From: Dimorphilus gyrociliatus | Lineage: Eukaryota; Annelida; Polychaeta; Dinophilidae | NCBI GenBank assembly: GCA_904063045.1 | Contig: CAJFCJ010000001.1 | Location: 3,541,501-3,605,500 of the forward strand | Length of the DNA: 64,000 bases | Reading direction: 5' to 3' | In this document: one piece after another, positions 49,697-61,118 of the stretch | How positions within the stretch are numbered: position 1 is the first letter of the stretch | Layout: each line of letters begins with the position of its first letter | Program-made: the position numbers and the translations under genes | Notes under the pieces: model-generated | Told to the model about the DNA's origin: nothing | Databases searched by the model: none | Seen by the model: only the letters and a program-made list of their open reading frames with translations

Positions 49697-51609
49697 AAGT
49701 AGAAATATATAAAGAAATGTCGTTGAGTTGAACAGAAGTTATTGAACCGACTGCACCTTTAACAATTGAATACGTAATATATACGTAATCATTGTAATTC
49801 ATGTTTTCTTTCAATTAAACTATAATGAATAGAGAAATTAGGTTGAGGGTTAACACCCCTTCACCCCTTTCAATACTCTATACTGTATATAGCCACCGAC
49901 CAATTAGTGCTTTAAATGCTCTCCTCCTTTAGAATTTAATAAAGAGAATATACAACATATTCTATTATATTTATCCTATTTATTAAACGATACTCGTTCT
50001 CTTTTGGCAAAGGAAAACCGATAGGATTAAGCTAAATTCAATCAATTTACTTCAGTAGTCTTGTTGAAAAACTATCACGAATGAATTGTTAATGATATAG
50101 TATCACTTATAAATTACTTATACGTAGCTAATAAGTAGAAGGAACCTTCTACCGCCCTGCAATATTCGCATAGCTTTGCGAACGATTTTATTCGTCCAAT
50201 TCGCCAGTCCATTAGCTATTAAGGAACGGATACAAATGCACGTTCTCCCCCTCCCATATACAGTATCTAAGCGAACGGCTTCAATCTAAATAAAAGGGCT
50301 AAATCTCTTTCAACAGTATAGATCCATTGGCGGGGAAACTGACTAAATGAAATTCTTTTCAACCGATGAACTATATTTGACGGATATATTTTACTTTTTC
50401 AAAGGAAATAAATTTCAACACCGAAACAAATTATTCTATTGAATTATCTCATCATTTTCCAGATCGGTTCATTCCATTTTGTTCGCTTAAACCTATTGAC
50501 TGAACGTAACTACAGTCATTCGGCAATGGAGTAATTTTGCTCTACACTTGGAAATTATTACGTCGAAGAGGAGGAAGAGGAGGACGACAGTTGCGAACTA
50601 TTTATTAATGATAAATCGAAAAGAAAGAGACCAATAGGAAAACTCTATCGTATTTTTAATCTTTCGTAAATAATGTTTAAGTTTTTAGAATCATCACACA
50701 ACGCTTTCATCAATAATGTTTGTTTGTCTGTTCGATAGACGATGTTTACCCAAAACTGGTCTAAAAGGAAATTAGTCACAAGATAAAAATATCTTCAAGT
50801 TTAGGTAAAAGTTTGTAATAAATGAAACGCGTAGTGTTGAGTCTTTTTTTTACAAGGCAACAGCAAATGCTGCAAACTGTACAGCTTTTCCTTCCACTCT
50901 ATTTCTACTCACAGCAAAAAGTGGCTCAATGTTTAAAAGAAAATGATTCAATGAAGCATTTATTGACAAAAGTTCATTTGCTAGAAAGAAACAAAGTTAC
51001 GGGGTTAGATGATAGATAATACGTTTATACTGTATATATTGAACAAGTTTTACTCATTTTGGATTTAGAGATTCGCCTTTTTCGTATTTTCTCCCCATCT
51101 TCCGTTCGTAACGATCCTAAATTCGCCCTCCATATAAACACCCCTCATCCAATCGATAATCTCAAGTCTTAGTTCGCCAAGATCATCCTTTTTTAAAACA
51201 AGCCAACATCGACCTATATCCGATTGTTCTATACGGGGAAGGCGTTAGGTCCAATAATTAAATAGTTACCAATTGAGAAGAGTTGTTGGTGATTGTTATA
51301 GTAATGGTTCCAATTAAACTTCTATTGATTAAAAAATACTTGAGTAGAGATGAGAAGAAAAATGGCGATTATCGTTGTTCCTAGTTCGTCAGCGCACATC
51401 GATAAAGAAGCAATGATTTCATCATTAAACGATTGACAATTGATTTTCTTTCTGTGGACATTTAAGATAGAGATTTAAAGAGAAGAAGAGAATCAAGAAT
51501 TTAGTTTTCAATAGGCAGACTGGGCAGTTGTAAGTAAACTCTATTAGAAATTCACAAAAAACTATCTTCACCGTTCCTATAATTCGTTTAGACCAGAAGC
51601 TCAACTGCA
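49697..51609. other. intergenic region between P450 and lectin-like gene
   Basis: Mostly AT-rich unique sequence with TATACTGTATA-type motifs at 49879 and 51026. A 65-codon frame at 50822-51019 has no supporting signal. No gene is called. Confidence 0.5.
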
Positions 51610-53777
51610 ATGTATCATCGTCTCGGAACTGAAAAGAGTTTATTTACTTTTACGCTTCTTATTCTAAGAGTCTGTTACGGGTTTATTGAAGAAAAGGAGA
51701 ACATTGCAAGGAGTCTTAATGCTTATCAATCGTATACTATGTCCGATGAATTAACGGCTGTAAATGCCATCAATTCTTTGGATGACTACAAGAAAACTTC
51801 AGCAGATGTTGCTCTTAGCGGTTGGTGGGCTACAGACTTGAATGGTTTCTATCAAATAACTGAAATATGCTTTTGGAATAAAGAAGATGAAAGTATAAAT
51901 ATACTGTATATACTAATATATTCGTTTCCTTTTCCTTTTCCTTTTCCCTTACAGTTCATTTTGCAAACTTTAAGGTCTATGCTGAGACTAATCTGCTGGA
52001 CGAGGATAGCTTCTGCTTTGAACAATTGACTGCAATACATCAAAAATTTGTTGGGGAGAGCACCAGCTACTATTGTAAAACGTGCAATTGCCAAGGATCG
52101 TTTGTTCGAATAGCAAAGAATCTGTCAAATCAGATGAGAATTACTGATGTCAAAATTAGAGGAACGCGCTTAAGGGATTCGGGTAATATTTTCCATCATT
52201 TTTCTTCATTTTTTGTCATTTCTGTGCTCTTCTTTAACCGTCGCAGATGAAACCCTTATCCAATTAACTCATTCCAGCATGTATTCAGGAGAAGATGTCC
52301 CAAATATTAATACAATCCTACTGGACGGTCTATTCTCCACGATTGTTCTTACTACAAAGCGAAAGAATGGAAAAAGTTTCCTAAGAGTTGATTTGAACAA
52401 CCTAAACCGAGTGAAAATGGTCATTTTTGATACGGATAACAATCTAGGTACTAGTATTTTAGTTCCTTACTCCTTAGATGATCAAAAACAAACTACCTAG
52501 TCGCGATTGTATTTAGTTTGTTTACGATCATTTCATTCCCTCCCTATACCTATCCCTATCCCTCTCCCTCTCTCTTTTAGATAGTGATATTGTGAGTATG
52601 AAAATTTATGTCAAGTTCATACCGGATACTTTCGAATACGACTCAAATTATCTTCTCGGTGAAATTCAACAACCGTACGAATCGAATCATAAAACCCATG
52701 TTGTCAGACATCCGCAATATCTAACTGGAAGGTACGTTCTCTTTAGATCGTTCGCCGTTAATTCTATAAAAAACAACTATATAAGAATTGCCAACATTTT
52801 CATCTATCGCCATGCAACCGATGAAAGTAAGCGAACGAAAGAAAGCGAAAACAATTCCGAAAATACTCTTTCATTCGTGTCATCTTTTTCAGAAATTAAC
52901 AATAAAGTTGTATATAAAAATGTTAAAGTTAAATCGATTCTCAAGTCGAACGTGAAACTGACGAATAATCTTTTTGATAATCAATTTACAAGCTCGTCGA
53001 ATGGTGTTACCATTCAAAATGGTGAAATTTTAACATTGAAGATGGAACCAACAGTTGTCAATTGTTTTTGCGCCAAAGGTAGATTAAAAAAACAAACAAA
53101 CAAACTAAAACATTGTTTGCATGTATCTTTTCAGTTTTCACATTTGGAATTGAAATCTCCAATGCATTTTCATTAAAATTGCATTTAAAATTTTTAAATA
53201 CCCATCAAATACCTTCTCTAAACGCTAATTTCATTGCTGAACATACAATTTGTACTAGTTTTTCCGAGCGAATTCTTACGGCTGTCGAATTGATAAGTCA
53301 GGCTAGAGTTAGAATTGATTCTGTTGCATTAATCGTGCATACTTTTCGAGGAAATTCAAGTTTGTATTTAAAGACACATTCGCTCAAGAGCTGTGTACCA
53401 TTTAAAGTGTTTCTCTGCTATTTTCATATTTTCAATGCTATCCAGTCGGTATAGAACACATTATCAGTCCTTGTAATCCAATGCGACACACCAGGATAAC
53501 TATTCCATCGTCATTCTTGCAAGCATGTACTGGAATTGGATTCTACGCTGACGGAACCAATATAAGAACGCACACCGGTACTATAAAACTCGACGATGTG
53601 ACTGTAATAGGAGAATGGAATAATAAGCATCAAACTTGCTTTCCGGCTGGAGGAGCCTACAGCGAAAAACTTTTCAATTACGTTTATTTCTTTATGTGTA
53701 GAACCAAATTGATCAGTGCCGATATTTTAATCTTCAACGCTAACATTTCTATAACGGCTGTCTTCAGAATTGAATAA
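51610..53777 (+). CDS. secreted fucolectin-like (FTP/F5-8-type) repeat protein
   Basis: Proposed exons are 51610-51892, 51955-52182, 52247-52447, 52581-52826, 52893-53078, 53135-53359 and 53446-53777. All introns are phase 1, mostly 54-133 bases, giving about 566 residues. A signal peptide (about 1-24) is followed by a domain with the fucolectin/tachylectin-4 pattern: ARSLNAYQS, then AVNAINS, GWWATDLNGFYQITEICFWN, HFANFKVYAE and ITDVKIRG. At least two diverged copies follow, recognisable from QLTHSSMYSG with FLRVDLNN, and from FDNQFTSSSNGV. This beta-sandwich family binds glycans outside the cell and often serves in invertebrate immunity. The calcium- and fucose-contacting RxDCCxxR-type motif is not visible, so ligand binding may have changed. 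The exon 6 donor is uncertain; 53360 was chosen because it keeps phase and leaves an 86-base intron. Confidence 0.72.
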
Positions 53778-54179
53778 CAAAACAGACAAACTAACTGTTT
53801 AGCACAGATATTGAAATTCAATATCTTCCTTGTAATAATTCTCTTGTCAATTGATCTTTATGCTTGATTGATTGATCATTTTGCCTAGTTTATTATTTCT
53901 TTGCAAAAAAAATAACATTAATTAATCGAAAAAAAAAGAAGAAAGAAAACTGGTAGAGAATATTTACATTCATTGATACGAAAAATACAAAAAAGCTAAT
54001 TTCAGTTGAAAGCTGATTAATCGTCCGAATAAAAATGGCGTTATCTTTCCAACTGAAAATTTTCCCCTGATTGGAGAATAGGGGGATAGGAGTGATTTGT
54101 TAAAGAAATGAGTGTGTATTCTCGTTCAAAAACATCGAAAGCCAGTGGGTAACTTGTCGTTCTTCTTCTTCTTCTTCGC
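53778..54179. other. convergent intergenic spacer
   Basis: About 400 bases between the 3' ends of the lectin-like gene (+) and the first LRR gene (-). AT-rich with A-runs that could serve polyadenylation on either strand; no coding sequence. Confidence 0.6.
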
Positions 54180-56507
54180 TTATATGTCGACGTTTACGCC
54201 AAGTGAAACGCTCTGCAATACGCGGCAACTAGACAACAGATTACGTAGCCAGTTAGTTTGAGCTTCGGTGAAGTAACATTCCAAAACGCAAAGCGAAAGA
54301 AGAGAATTAGAAGACGAGACTAGTCCGTCGCATATTTTCTCAAATCCATCTCTCATATTGTAATTATGACTTAAATAAACATCTTCCAAACAGCAACATT
54401 CCGTTAGAAAGTCGGCCAAGCAAACGCTATTCTCCTTAGTCAGACGACAATCGGAAAGGTTTAATTTCAATAGAGATTTCGAAGAGGATTTTAAACCATC
54501 AAACACTTTACTATAACATTTTCCCAGTGAATAATTATAACTCGAATCAGCTTTTTTCAACCCTTTACACTCTTTCAAAAATTCACCAACACTGTTGAAA
54601 TGCTCCTCAACTTTTAAACTATTCTTAAAGCTAAATTTAACAAGCGAATTGGCCAATGAAGTCTGTCGGCTCAGTACTTTCCTAAAACCACTTCCGCTGC
54701 ACATAAAATTATCAATATGCAGTATTCGTAATGAATTACATTCACTCAACAGGTTGCCTAGACAACAACACTGTTCATCGGTTAGTGAGCATTTGTTAAG
54801 TTTCAGTTTGAAAAGAGAATTGGACGATGATTTCAATCCGAGGCATACTTTAACAAATCCATTACGAAATTTCTTACAATTTCCTAAATTAACACTTTCC
54901 AAGCGAGTGCATTCTTCTAAAAATTCGCCCAACCAATAACTTTCATCCTCCGTAAAGAGATTATAGCGAAAGTCTATTTTCAATAGAGAATTCGAAGACG
55001 ACTTTAATCCGTTGCAGATGTTCTTGAATCCGTGACATTTATTATTCCATATAATCGTTTTTAACGAATGGCATTCTTTCAAGAAATCTCCCATCCAAAC
55101 GCTTTGTTCTTCGGTGAATGCACAATTCTCCACGTGGATTGTTGATAGAGTGTTTGATGAAGATGTTAATCCGTTACAAATACTACTTAATCCATCATCG
55201 CAATTGCATAGATAATCTATATTGATATCTTCCAGACGAGTGCACTTTTCCAGTAAATCGCCCAACGATACGCTTTGTTCTTTATTCAAATTCACTAAAT
55301 AGACAGCAATTGTCGACAGGGAATTACAAGATGACTTTAACGCATCGCATATCGTAATAAATCCACTCTCACTGTTTGTTATATATACCAAATTAACGTT
55401 CTTTAACGAGTGGCATGCCTCCAGGAAATTCGCCAACCAAATGCTCTGCTCCTCCGTCAATTGACAACCGTACAAGTTGAGATTGAATAGAGAATTCGAC
55501 GACGATTTTAATCCTTTACATATTTTCTCAAATCCACTTCCGGTGTTTGAATTGTAACATAGACTAATGTCTTGTATATTATTGCATTGTTGAAGTAAAT
55601 CGCCTAGCCAGAAGCTTTGTTCCTCGTCTAGATTACAGAATGGAAGATGAATGCTGTGCAGAGATTTCCATGAGCATTTCAATCCGGAGCATATTCTCTC
55701 AAATCCTCTCCAACACTTTGAATTCGAGCTCAAATCAATTTCCTGTAGTGAATTGCATTCTTCTAATAAATCGCCCAAGTAGACGCTCTCCCTTTCAGTC
55801 AATCCGCAATTGTGAAGGTTAACCTTTGATAGATATTTCGAAGATGATTTTAATCCGTCGCATATCTTCTGAAACGAATCTCCCCAACAATTTCCGCTAA
55901 AACTCAAATCAAACTCTTGTAAACTGGTACACTTTTCTAGAAACTCTCCTATTATAAAGCCTTCCTCCTCCGTCAAATCACACCTTGTTATTGAGATACT
56001 AGAAAGAGAATTCAAAGATGCCTTTGGCTCGGAGAGGTTTACTTTAAAGATAATACCAGCATTGGTGATTTTCTCAAACGTTAAACTCTTTAAATGGGGA
56101 CAATCCAGCAGTTGTTCACCTAGAGAAAGATATTCGAAATCTTGTAGATTGCAATATTTCAAGTGTAGATGTTCAAGTGTATATAACGTTGGCAAGTTGA
56201 AAATGGAACTAAACGCGTACAGCGTCAAACTCTTAATTGGATGATTAGTTAGGAAAGCTAAATCTTTTGCTTTTCCGTATTTCGCTCCTTTTAAAGAGAC
56301 TGAGCTTAACGATACAATGTCATTTGTGAAAAAATTCAATTCGTTCACCGTAAACGGTTCATCAAAACTATTGGCGAATTCGAATATTTGTGTACCGATT
56401 AGGCTGGGTATGATAATAGAGTTTTCTCTACAAATCCTACTTAGCAGGTGTAAATTGTCTGTAATAACTCTTGTCGACAAAATTCCCAATGTTGAAACAA
56501 CAACCAT
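54180..56507 (-). CDS. intronless LRR protein A with ZER1/ZYG11-like N-terminal box
   Basis: A single open frame of 775 residues from ATG at 56507, with no signal peptide. Residues 6-19 have the spacing TL-x3-S-x3-I-x2-NL, an Elongin-BC-box pattern with Ser in place of Cys, followed by an IPSLIGTQIF motif where Cul2 boxes carry their Pro. After a cap of about 165 residues come eleven tandem 57-residue units. Each is two ribonuclease-inhibitor-type LRRs: SLxxIxLxxCxLTEEQSxWLGDFLxEC, then SLxEIDLSxNxxxGxGFxxICxGLKSSS. The last unit is shortened. The family's LRR fold is a horseshoe for protein recognition. A role as a Cul2 ubiquitin-ligase receptor is inference; an immune or NLR-derived LRR protein lacking NACHT is the main alternative. 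Its start faces that of gene B. Confidence 0.88.
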   Translation of the reverse strand: MVVVSTLGILSTRVITDNLHLLSRICRENSIIIPSLIGTQIFEFANSFDEPFTVNELNFFTNDIVSLSSVSLKGAKYGKAKDLAFLTNHPIKSLTLYAFSSIFNLPTLYTLEHLHLKYCNLQDFEYLSLGEQLLDCPHLKSLTFEKITNAGIIFKVNLSEPKASLNSLSSISITRCDLTEEEGFIIGEFLEKCTSLQEFDLSFSGNCWGDSFQKICDGLKSSSKYLSKVNLHNCGLTERESVYLGDLLEECNSLQEIDLSSNSKCWRGFERICSGLKCSWKSLHSIHLPFCNLDEEQSFWLGDLLQQCNNIQDISLCYNSNTGSGFEKICKGLKSSSNSLFNLNLYGCQLTEEQSIWLANFLEACHSLKNVNLVYITNSESGFITICDALKSSCNSLSTIAVYLVNLNKEQSVSLGDLLEKCTRLEDINIDYLCNCDDGLSSICNGLTSSSNTLSTIHVENCAFTEEQSVWMGDFLKECHSLKTIIWNNKCHGFKNICNGLKSSSNSLLKIDFRYNLFTEDESYWLGEFLEECTRLESVNLGNCKKFRNGFVKVCLGLKSSSNSLFKLKLNKCSLTDEQCCCLGNLLSECNSLRILHIDNFMCSGSGFRKVLSRQTSLANSLVKFSFKNSLKVEEHFNSVGEFLKECKGLKKADSSYNYSLGKCYSKVFDGLKSSSKSLLKLNLSDCRLTKENSVCLADFLTECCCLEDVYLSHNYNMRDGFEKICDGLVSSSNSLLSLCVLECYFTEAQTNWLRNLLSSCRVLQSVSLGVNVDI

Positions 56508-57169
56508 TTTTTCCTGTCGCGTTTATCCTGAAAAATAATGAATACTTGAATTTTTATGTTTCCTTCTTAAATAGAAATTAAAGTTGCCATTAATCGAAAA
56601 AAAAATAACAACCAACGAAAGTAGCGATTTTATACTTTTTAAATTTTCATCTCTTAACTTTTCTTTTAAATTTCACTCTAGAAATTTTGATCTTCACTGC
56701 TTCAATACGAAACAATAGAGAATCTCAACAAATTATACATTAATTACTCGTTTATGCGTTGATCTGTTGAGTAAGCACGATTTGTTAATTTATTGGCAAA
56801 ACACTCGCCATGTCACCTTTTGAGGTAAAAACCGGGTACTCGGTAAGGAGCCGGCAGGTTGCACAATTTAGCAAATAGAAAATTATTTATGAATCTCAAA
56901 CTTGAATAACAAAAAACCACTTATAAAGAATTTTGAGTTTTATTCAAATTAACAAAAATATCCACTTTTTCGGGTCAGGTTGACACTTTTTTTATAATAA
57001 AGATTTTTAGCAAAAATTGAACAATTTTGTCAAAATGTGATTCTTTAAAGTTTGTTTAAATTAAAACAAAGATAGTTTTGGCTTCAAATAAAGTCGGACA
57101 ATCAAAGAAAATAGAAAGAAAACTTTTTCAACTATGAAGTAAAGTGATCAGTAAGAGAGACAGGGAGAT

Positions 57170-57212
<43 letters not shown>

Positions 57213-57675
57213 TACATACATAGAGTAAATCAATCAGCTGTACTCTAACCTTGGACACTGCATCTCTTCAGTGGAAGACATTTTGACAAGACATTAGGAT
57301 GTAAATAAAAGAAATGCATATCTCTGCCATCATTTTAAGCCTATCTTGTTTATTTAAGGGAAATTACAATCAGCTTATAAACTTTTGTTACTGCTAGCAA
57401 GGATTTATTTATTTTTTACAGCTTAAATCGTTATAATAGAGGAAAATAAATGCAATCTTATGATACGCTCTATTTCGTAATAATCACAAGATAACAACAC
57501 TTTTTCGTGTGAAAAAAAAAGAAAAGGATTATTATACATCTTGAAGGAGAAAACATTAAAATTACCTATCCGTGACATGTTTTCCAATTGAAGGCGAAAC
57601 ATTAGAAACATAAAACTCCTTTCTGTTTGTCAAGATGTAGTTTGTCTGCTCTTTTTTGAAGAGAGTTGAAGAGAA
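56508..57675. promoter_or_regulatory. head-to-head intergenic region between LRR genes A and B
   Basis: A 1168-base AT-rich spacer between two divergent starts, the only place where both promoters can lie unless they are distal. It contains a CA microsatellite. No specific promoter element can be assigned. Confidence 0.45.
57174..57208. repeat. (CA)n microsatellite
   Basis: A CA run followed by CATA units in the divergent spacer of LRR genes A and B. Confidence 0.9.
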
Positions 57676-59124
57676 ATGCCAATTAAAACATTGAAATATC
57701 TGTCAATAAATTTCATTAGGAATTATTTATATTTAATGAGCGAAATATGCAAAAGAAATTGTTTATTTCTACCTCATTCTGTTGGTTTGGAAATTTTTGA
57801 CTATGCTAATAAAGACAACCATCCATTCTCCATCTATGAATTGAAATTCTTCTCTTCCGACATTCTAAAGCTAACTGCCGCCGCATTAAAGCAAGAAAAG
57901 TTTAAGATGGTTAACAATTTGAGTTTTCTAAATAGTCATCCAATTCAATATCTATCGCTAACTGGATTTTCATCAATATTAAACTTACACTTTAATTATA
58001 ATACAATTGATTTCTTGGAATTAATAAACTGCAATCTTGGACTGGAGGAATCTGTAAAATTAGGCCAACAATTGTCAAATTGTCACCATTTGAAATCAAT
58101 AAAATTGGAGAAAAGTAATAATGCAGGAAATATTTTTCAAAAGAGTTTACCAGGAAAAAGGTTAATGAAAATCAGAATTTGCAATTGTGATTTGACAGAG
58201 GAACAAAATCATTTTCTTGGTCGTTTCTTGAAAGATTGCCACTCCTTACAAGAAATTGATGTCAGCTATAACGGAAAGAGTGGAAACGAATTGAAGCCTA
58301 TCTGTAATGGATTAGAATCCTCTTCGAATAGCATTTTAAAAATCAATTTGGCTGGTTGTTCTCTAAATGAATTGACCAGTGGATTGTTGGGAGATTTCCT
58401 CCAACAGTGCAATTCATTAAGGACAATTGATCTTAGCTTTAATTATCTCTGCGGACAGGGATTTCAGAAAATCTGCCAAGGATTGAAATCATCCTCCAAA
58501 TCGCTCTCGGAAATGAACATTTACGAATGCTCTCTAACCGTTCAACAGAGCTGTTGGCTAGGTAATCTTTTAAGAGAATGCACTTCGTTGCAAATTATCG
58601 ATTTCAGTTGCAATGACACTTGCGGAAAAAGTTTACAAAGTATATGCGAAGGATTAAAGTCATCTTCGACAACTCTTACGAAAATCGACTTTAGCGGATG
58701 TTTCCTGTCTGACGAACAAAGCTACTGGTTGGGAGATTTTTTGGAAGAGTGTAACTCCCTTAAGGAAATTGATCTAAGCTTTAACTCTAACTGTAGAATT
58801 GGCTTTAAAAAAATATGCCACGGTTTAAAATCATCGGCGAATACTCTTTTGAAAATCACTTTAGACGGCTGTTGTTTGACGGATGAGCAAAGCTATTGGT
58901 TGGCAAGCTTTCTTCAATACTGCAATTCATTGCAAGAGATTGATCTCAGTTTCAATTCCAATTACGGAAATGCAATTAAAAATATATGTAACGGCTTAAA
59001 AACATCTATAAACTCTCTCTCAAAGTTAACTTTAGACGGATGCGATTTGACTGATGAACAAACCGACTGTCTAGATCAATTTCTCAAAGATTGCATTTCA
59101 TTAAAAGAATTCTATTTCACTTGA
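57676..59124 (+). CDS. intronless LRR protein B with ZER1/ZYG11-like N-terminal box
   Basis: A single open frame of 482 residues from ATG at 57676. Residues 5-18 read TL-x3-S-x3-I-x3-L, matching the BC-box spacing, and LPHSVGLEIF follows at the position of a Cul2-box Pro. The shared cap continues with ELKFFSSDILKLT, LSFLNSHPI and LELINCNLG. Six 57-residue double LRRs follow, each with the CxLTxEQSxWLGxFLxxCNSL and GLKSSS signatures; the last is cut short. The frame stops 16 bases before an AATAAA at 59141, so the 3' UTR may be very short. It is the only plus-strand member of the cluster and its 3' end faces that of gene C. Function is inferred only from architecture. Confidence 0.88.
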   Translation: MPIKTLKYLSINFIRNYLYLMSEICKRNCLFLPHSVGLEIFDYANKDNHPFSIYELKFFSSDILKLTAAALKQEKFKMVNNLSFLNSHPIQYLSLTGFSSILNLHFNYNTIDFLELINCNLGLEESVKLGQQLSNCHHLKSIKLEKSNNAGNIFQKSLPGKRLMKIRICNCDLTEEQNHFLGRFLKDCHSLQEIDVSYNGKSGNELKPICNGLESSSNSILKINLAGCSLNELTSGLLGDFLQQCNSLRTIDLSFNYLCGQGFQKICQGLKSSSKSLSEMNIYECSLTVQQSCWLGNLLRECTSLQIIDFSCNDTCGKSLQSICEGLKSSSTTLTKIDFSGCFLSDEQSYWLGDFLEECNSLKEIDLSFNSNCRIGFKKICHGLKSSANTLLKITLDGCCLTDEQSYWLASFLQYCNSLQEIDLSFNSNYGNAIKNICNGLKTSINSLSKLTLDGCDLTDEQTDCLDQFLKDCISLKEFYFT

Positions 59125-59621
59125 AAAATCTGATAACAATAATAAAAATTCACAAGAATTTGCATAATACTTCCGAGAAATTTCACCTTTTTTCGCCAAT
59201 CGTGTCCTATCCAACAACCCAACAACTCTGGGAGAGATAGGATTCTAATGACCCGTCTTCGTGGGTAGTATTCTCTATCGTAGGCATAGAAACATTTCCA
59301 ACAATTTACAATGTTCTCGTAGGCGAATTATTTCATTCTGATGTCTATAGCCTTGGCGCTTGGTGCTCTGTTCTTCCATTCGCCCAACTAGTAAATGTTT
59401 CGGGGCTGACGTGTTCTATTCTGCAGACATTTTCCAATTATCACACTCGTCTACGGGCTATTTGGTTTTTTTCGGATTATTCGGACCTGCAGGTAGGGCA
59501 GTGAGTTAATAGACGCTTTCCGTTTTGTGCACTCGAAAGATCAGTCAGTCTGGCAGTTGAAGAGAAAAAGAACGATGCTTTACAACGACAGCAACATAGT
59601 TAATATCGCATTATTGGCAAC
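59125..59621. other. convergent spacer between LRR genes B and C
   Basis: About 500 bases of unique sequence with a higher G+C content than most intergenic DNA here. No open frame or repeat family is recognised; it may be decayed coding or LRR-free insert sequence, but nothing supports that directly. Confidence 0.4.
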
Positions 59622-61118
59622 TCAAAAACTACAACGTCTGCCTAAATATAAATCACAATAGTCTCTTTGCTCTTTTGTTAAATCACATTCAAAGAGACCA
59701 AGATCCTTGAGAGAATTTGACGATGATTTTAATCCATCTATAATTTTCATAAATCCCTGCTGAAGATGTTTATTTCCGTAGAGAGCAACAATCTCTAATG
59801 AATTACATTCCTTAAGAAAATCACCTAAAAAACAACCTTGCTCCTCCGATAGTTTACATTGCCAAAATTCTAGTAATGAAAGTGATTTTGACGAAGATTT
59901 TAATCCATCGCAAATTGATCTAAATCCCTCTCCGCATTGGTCATTCTCACCAAAACCAAAATACTCTAGTGAATTGCACTCTTTCAAAGCGTCTCCCAAC
60001 CAAAAACTTTGTTCTTGATTTATATTACAACAGCCTATAGTAATTTCCAAAAGAGATTTTGACGATGATTTTAATCCTTCGCAAATTGCTTTGAAACCTT
60101 TACGGCAGTTTTCATTCCTACTTAAACTGGCCTTTTGTAATGAATTACACTGCTTCAGAAAATCACCGAACCAAAAACTCTGCTCTTCATTCAATTTACA
60201 ATTGCTAAAGTCAACTTCCGATAGTGAGTGTGACGACGATTTTAATCCTTCGCATACATCTTTAAACCCCTTCCCCCAAGAATCGTTCGACCATAAAATT
60301 GCTCTATCCAACGAATTGCATTCTCTTAAAAAATCTCCCAGCCAATGGCTTTGTTCCTCGTTGAACTGACAGCCACCGAGGATCACTTCCACTAGTGATT
60401 TAGCCGAAGATCTCAATCCTACGAAGATACCTTTAAGACTATTTCCGCAACGACTATTTAAACTTAAATTGACTTTCCTTAATAATTTACATTCCTTTAG
60501 TAGATCAGCTAACGATAGACTTTGCTGTTCAGTGAGATTACAATTGGAAAAGCTCATTTCAAGAAGCGATTTTGATGAGAAGGATAATCTATAACATAAT
60601 TCTCCAAATCCGTTAACATCGTTGCCGCCGTCGACGGGTGGATTCTGATTTATTGAACTAAAGACGCTTCGCCTAAAATTGACAGTTTTTAGCAAAGTAC
60701 AATTCGACAATTGTTTGATTAGAAGATTAAATTCATCGTAATTATGATAGCAATTGCAGAAGAATAATTGAAATTTATCCAGCGACGTCGGCAAGTACAA
60801 ATTGGGAAATGAATGAAAGTCCATTAACGTCAAACTTTTCAAAGGATGACCTCTAAGAAAACTTAAATTGTAGTCGTCTTCTTTAAAGAATCGTCGTTTT
60901 ACGAGAAGACTTGTAAATTGAAAAATGTCGGATGAAAAAAATTCTAGTTCCTTTGTTGAAAGTTTATAATTATTTTCAATAATAAATTCAAAAACTGACA
61001 AGCCCAACAATTCGGGTAGAATATATCCGCTTTGTCTATAAATTTGACTAATTACATGTAAATTTTCGACCACTGTACTTAATGCGAAATTTTTCAATTT
61101 TATAATAAACATAGTCAT
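59622..61118 (-). CDS. intronless LRR protein C with ZER1/ZYG11-like N-terminal box
   Basis: The open frame reaches a GTG at 61142, but the first ATG is at 61118, giving 498 residues. The N-terminus keeps the box spacing KL-x3-A-x3-V-x2-NL (residues 7-20) with Ala in place of Cys, and ILPELLGLSVF follows. The shared ELEFFSSDIFQFTS and LSFLRGHPLKSLTL blocks are present. Five full 57-residue double LRRs and a partial last one follow (for example CQFNEEQSHWLGDFLRECNSL, GLKSSSHSL), ending in a basic tail. The third box position and the Cys in ICK (here IYR) differ from the other members, so this copy is somewhat diverged. It lies head-to-tail 275 bases downstream of gene D. Confidence 0.87.
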   Translation of the reverse strand: MTMFIIKLKNFALSTVVENLHVISQIYRQSGYILPELLGLSVFEFIIENNYKLSTKELEFFSSDIFQFTSLLVKRRFFKEDDYNLSFLRGHPLKSLTLMDFHSFPNLYLPTSLDKFQLFFCNCYHNYDEFNLLIKQLSNCTLLKTVNFRRSVFSSINQNPPVDGGNDVNGFGELCYRLSFSSKSLLEMSFSNCNLTEQQSLSLADLLKECKLLRKVNLSLNSRCGNSLKGIFVGLRSSAKSLVEVILGGCQFNEEQSHWLGDFLRECNSLDRAILWSNDSWGKGFKDVCEGLKSSSHSLSEVDFSNCKLNEEQSFWFGDFLKQCNSLQKASLSRNENCRKGFKAICEGLKSSSKSLLEITIGCCNINQEQSFWLGDALKECNSLEYFGFGENDQCGEGFRSICDGLKSSSKSLSLLEFWQCKLSEEQGCFLGDFLKECNSLEIVALYGNKHLQQGFMKIIDGLKSSSNSLKDLGLFECDLTKEQRDYCDLYLGRRCSF

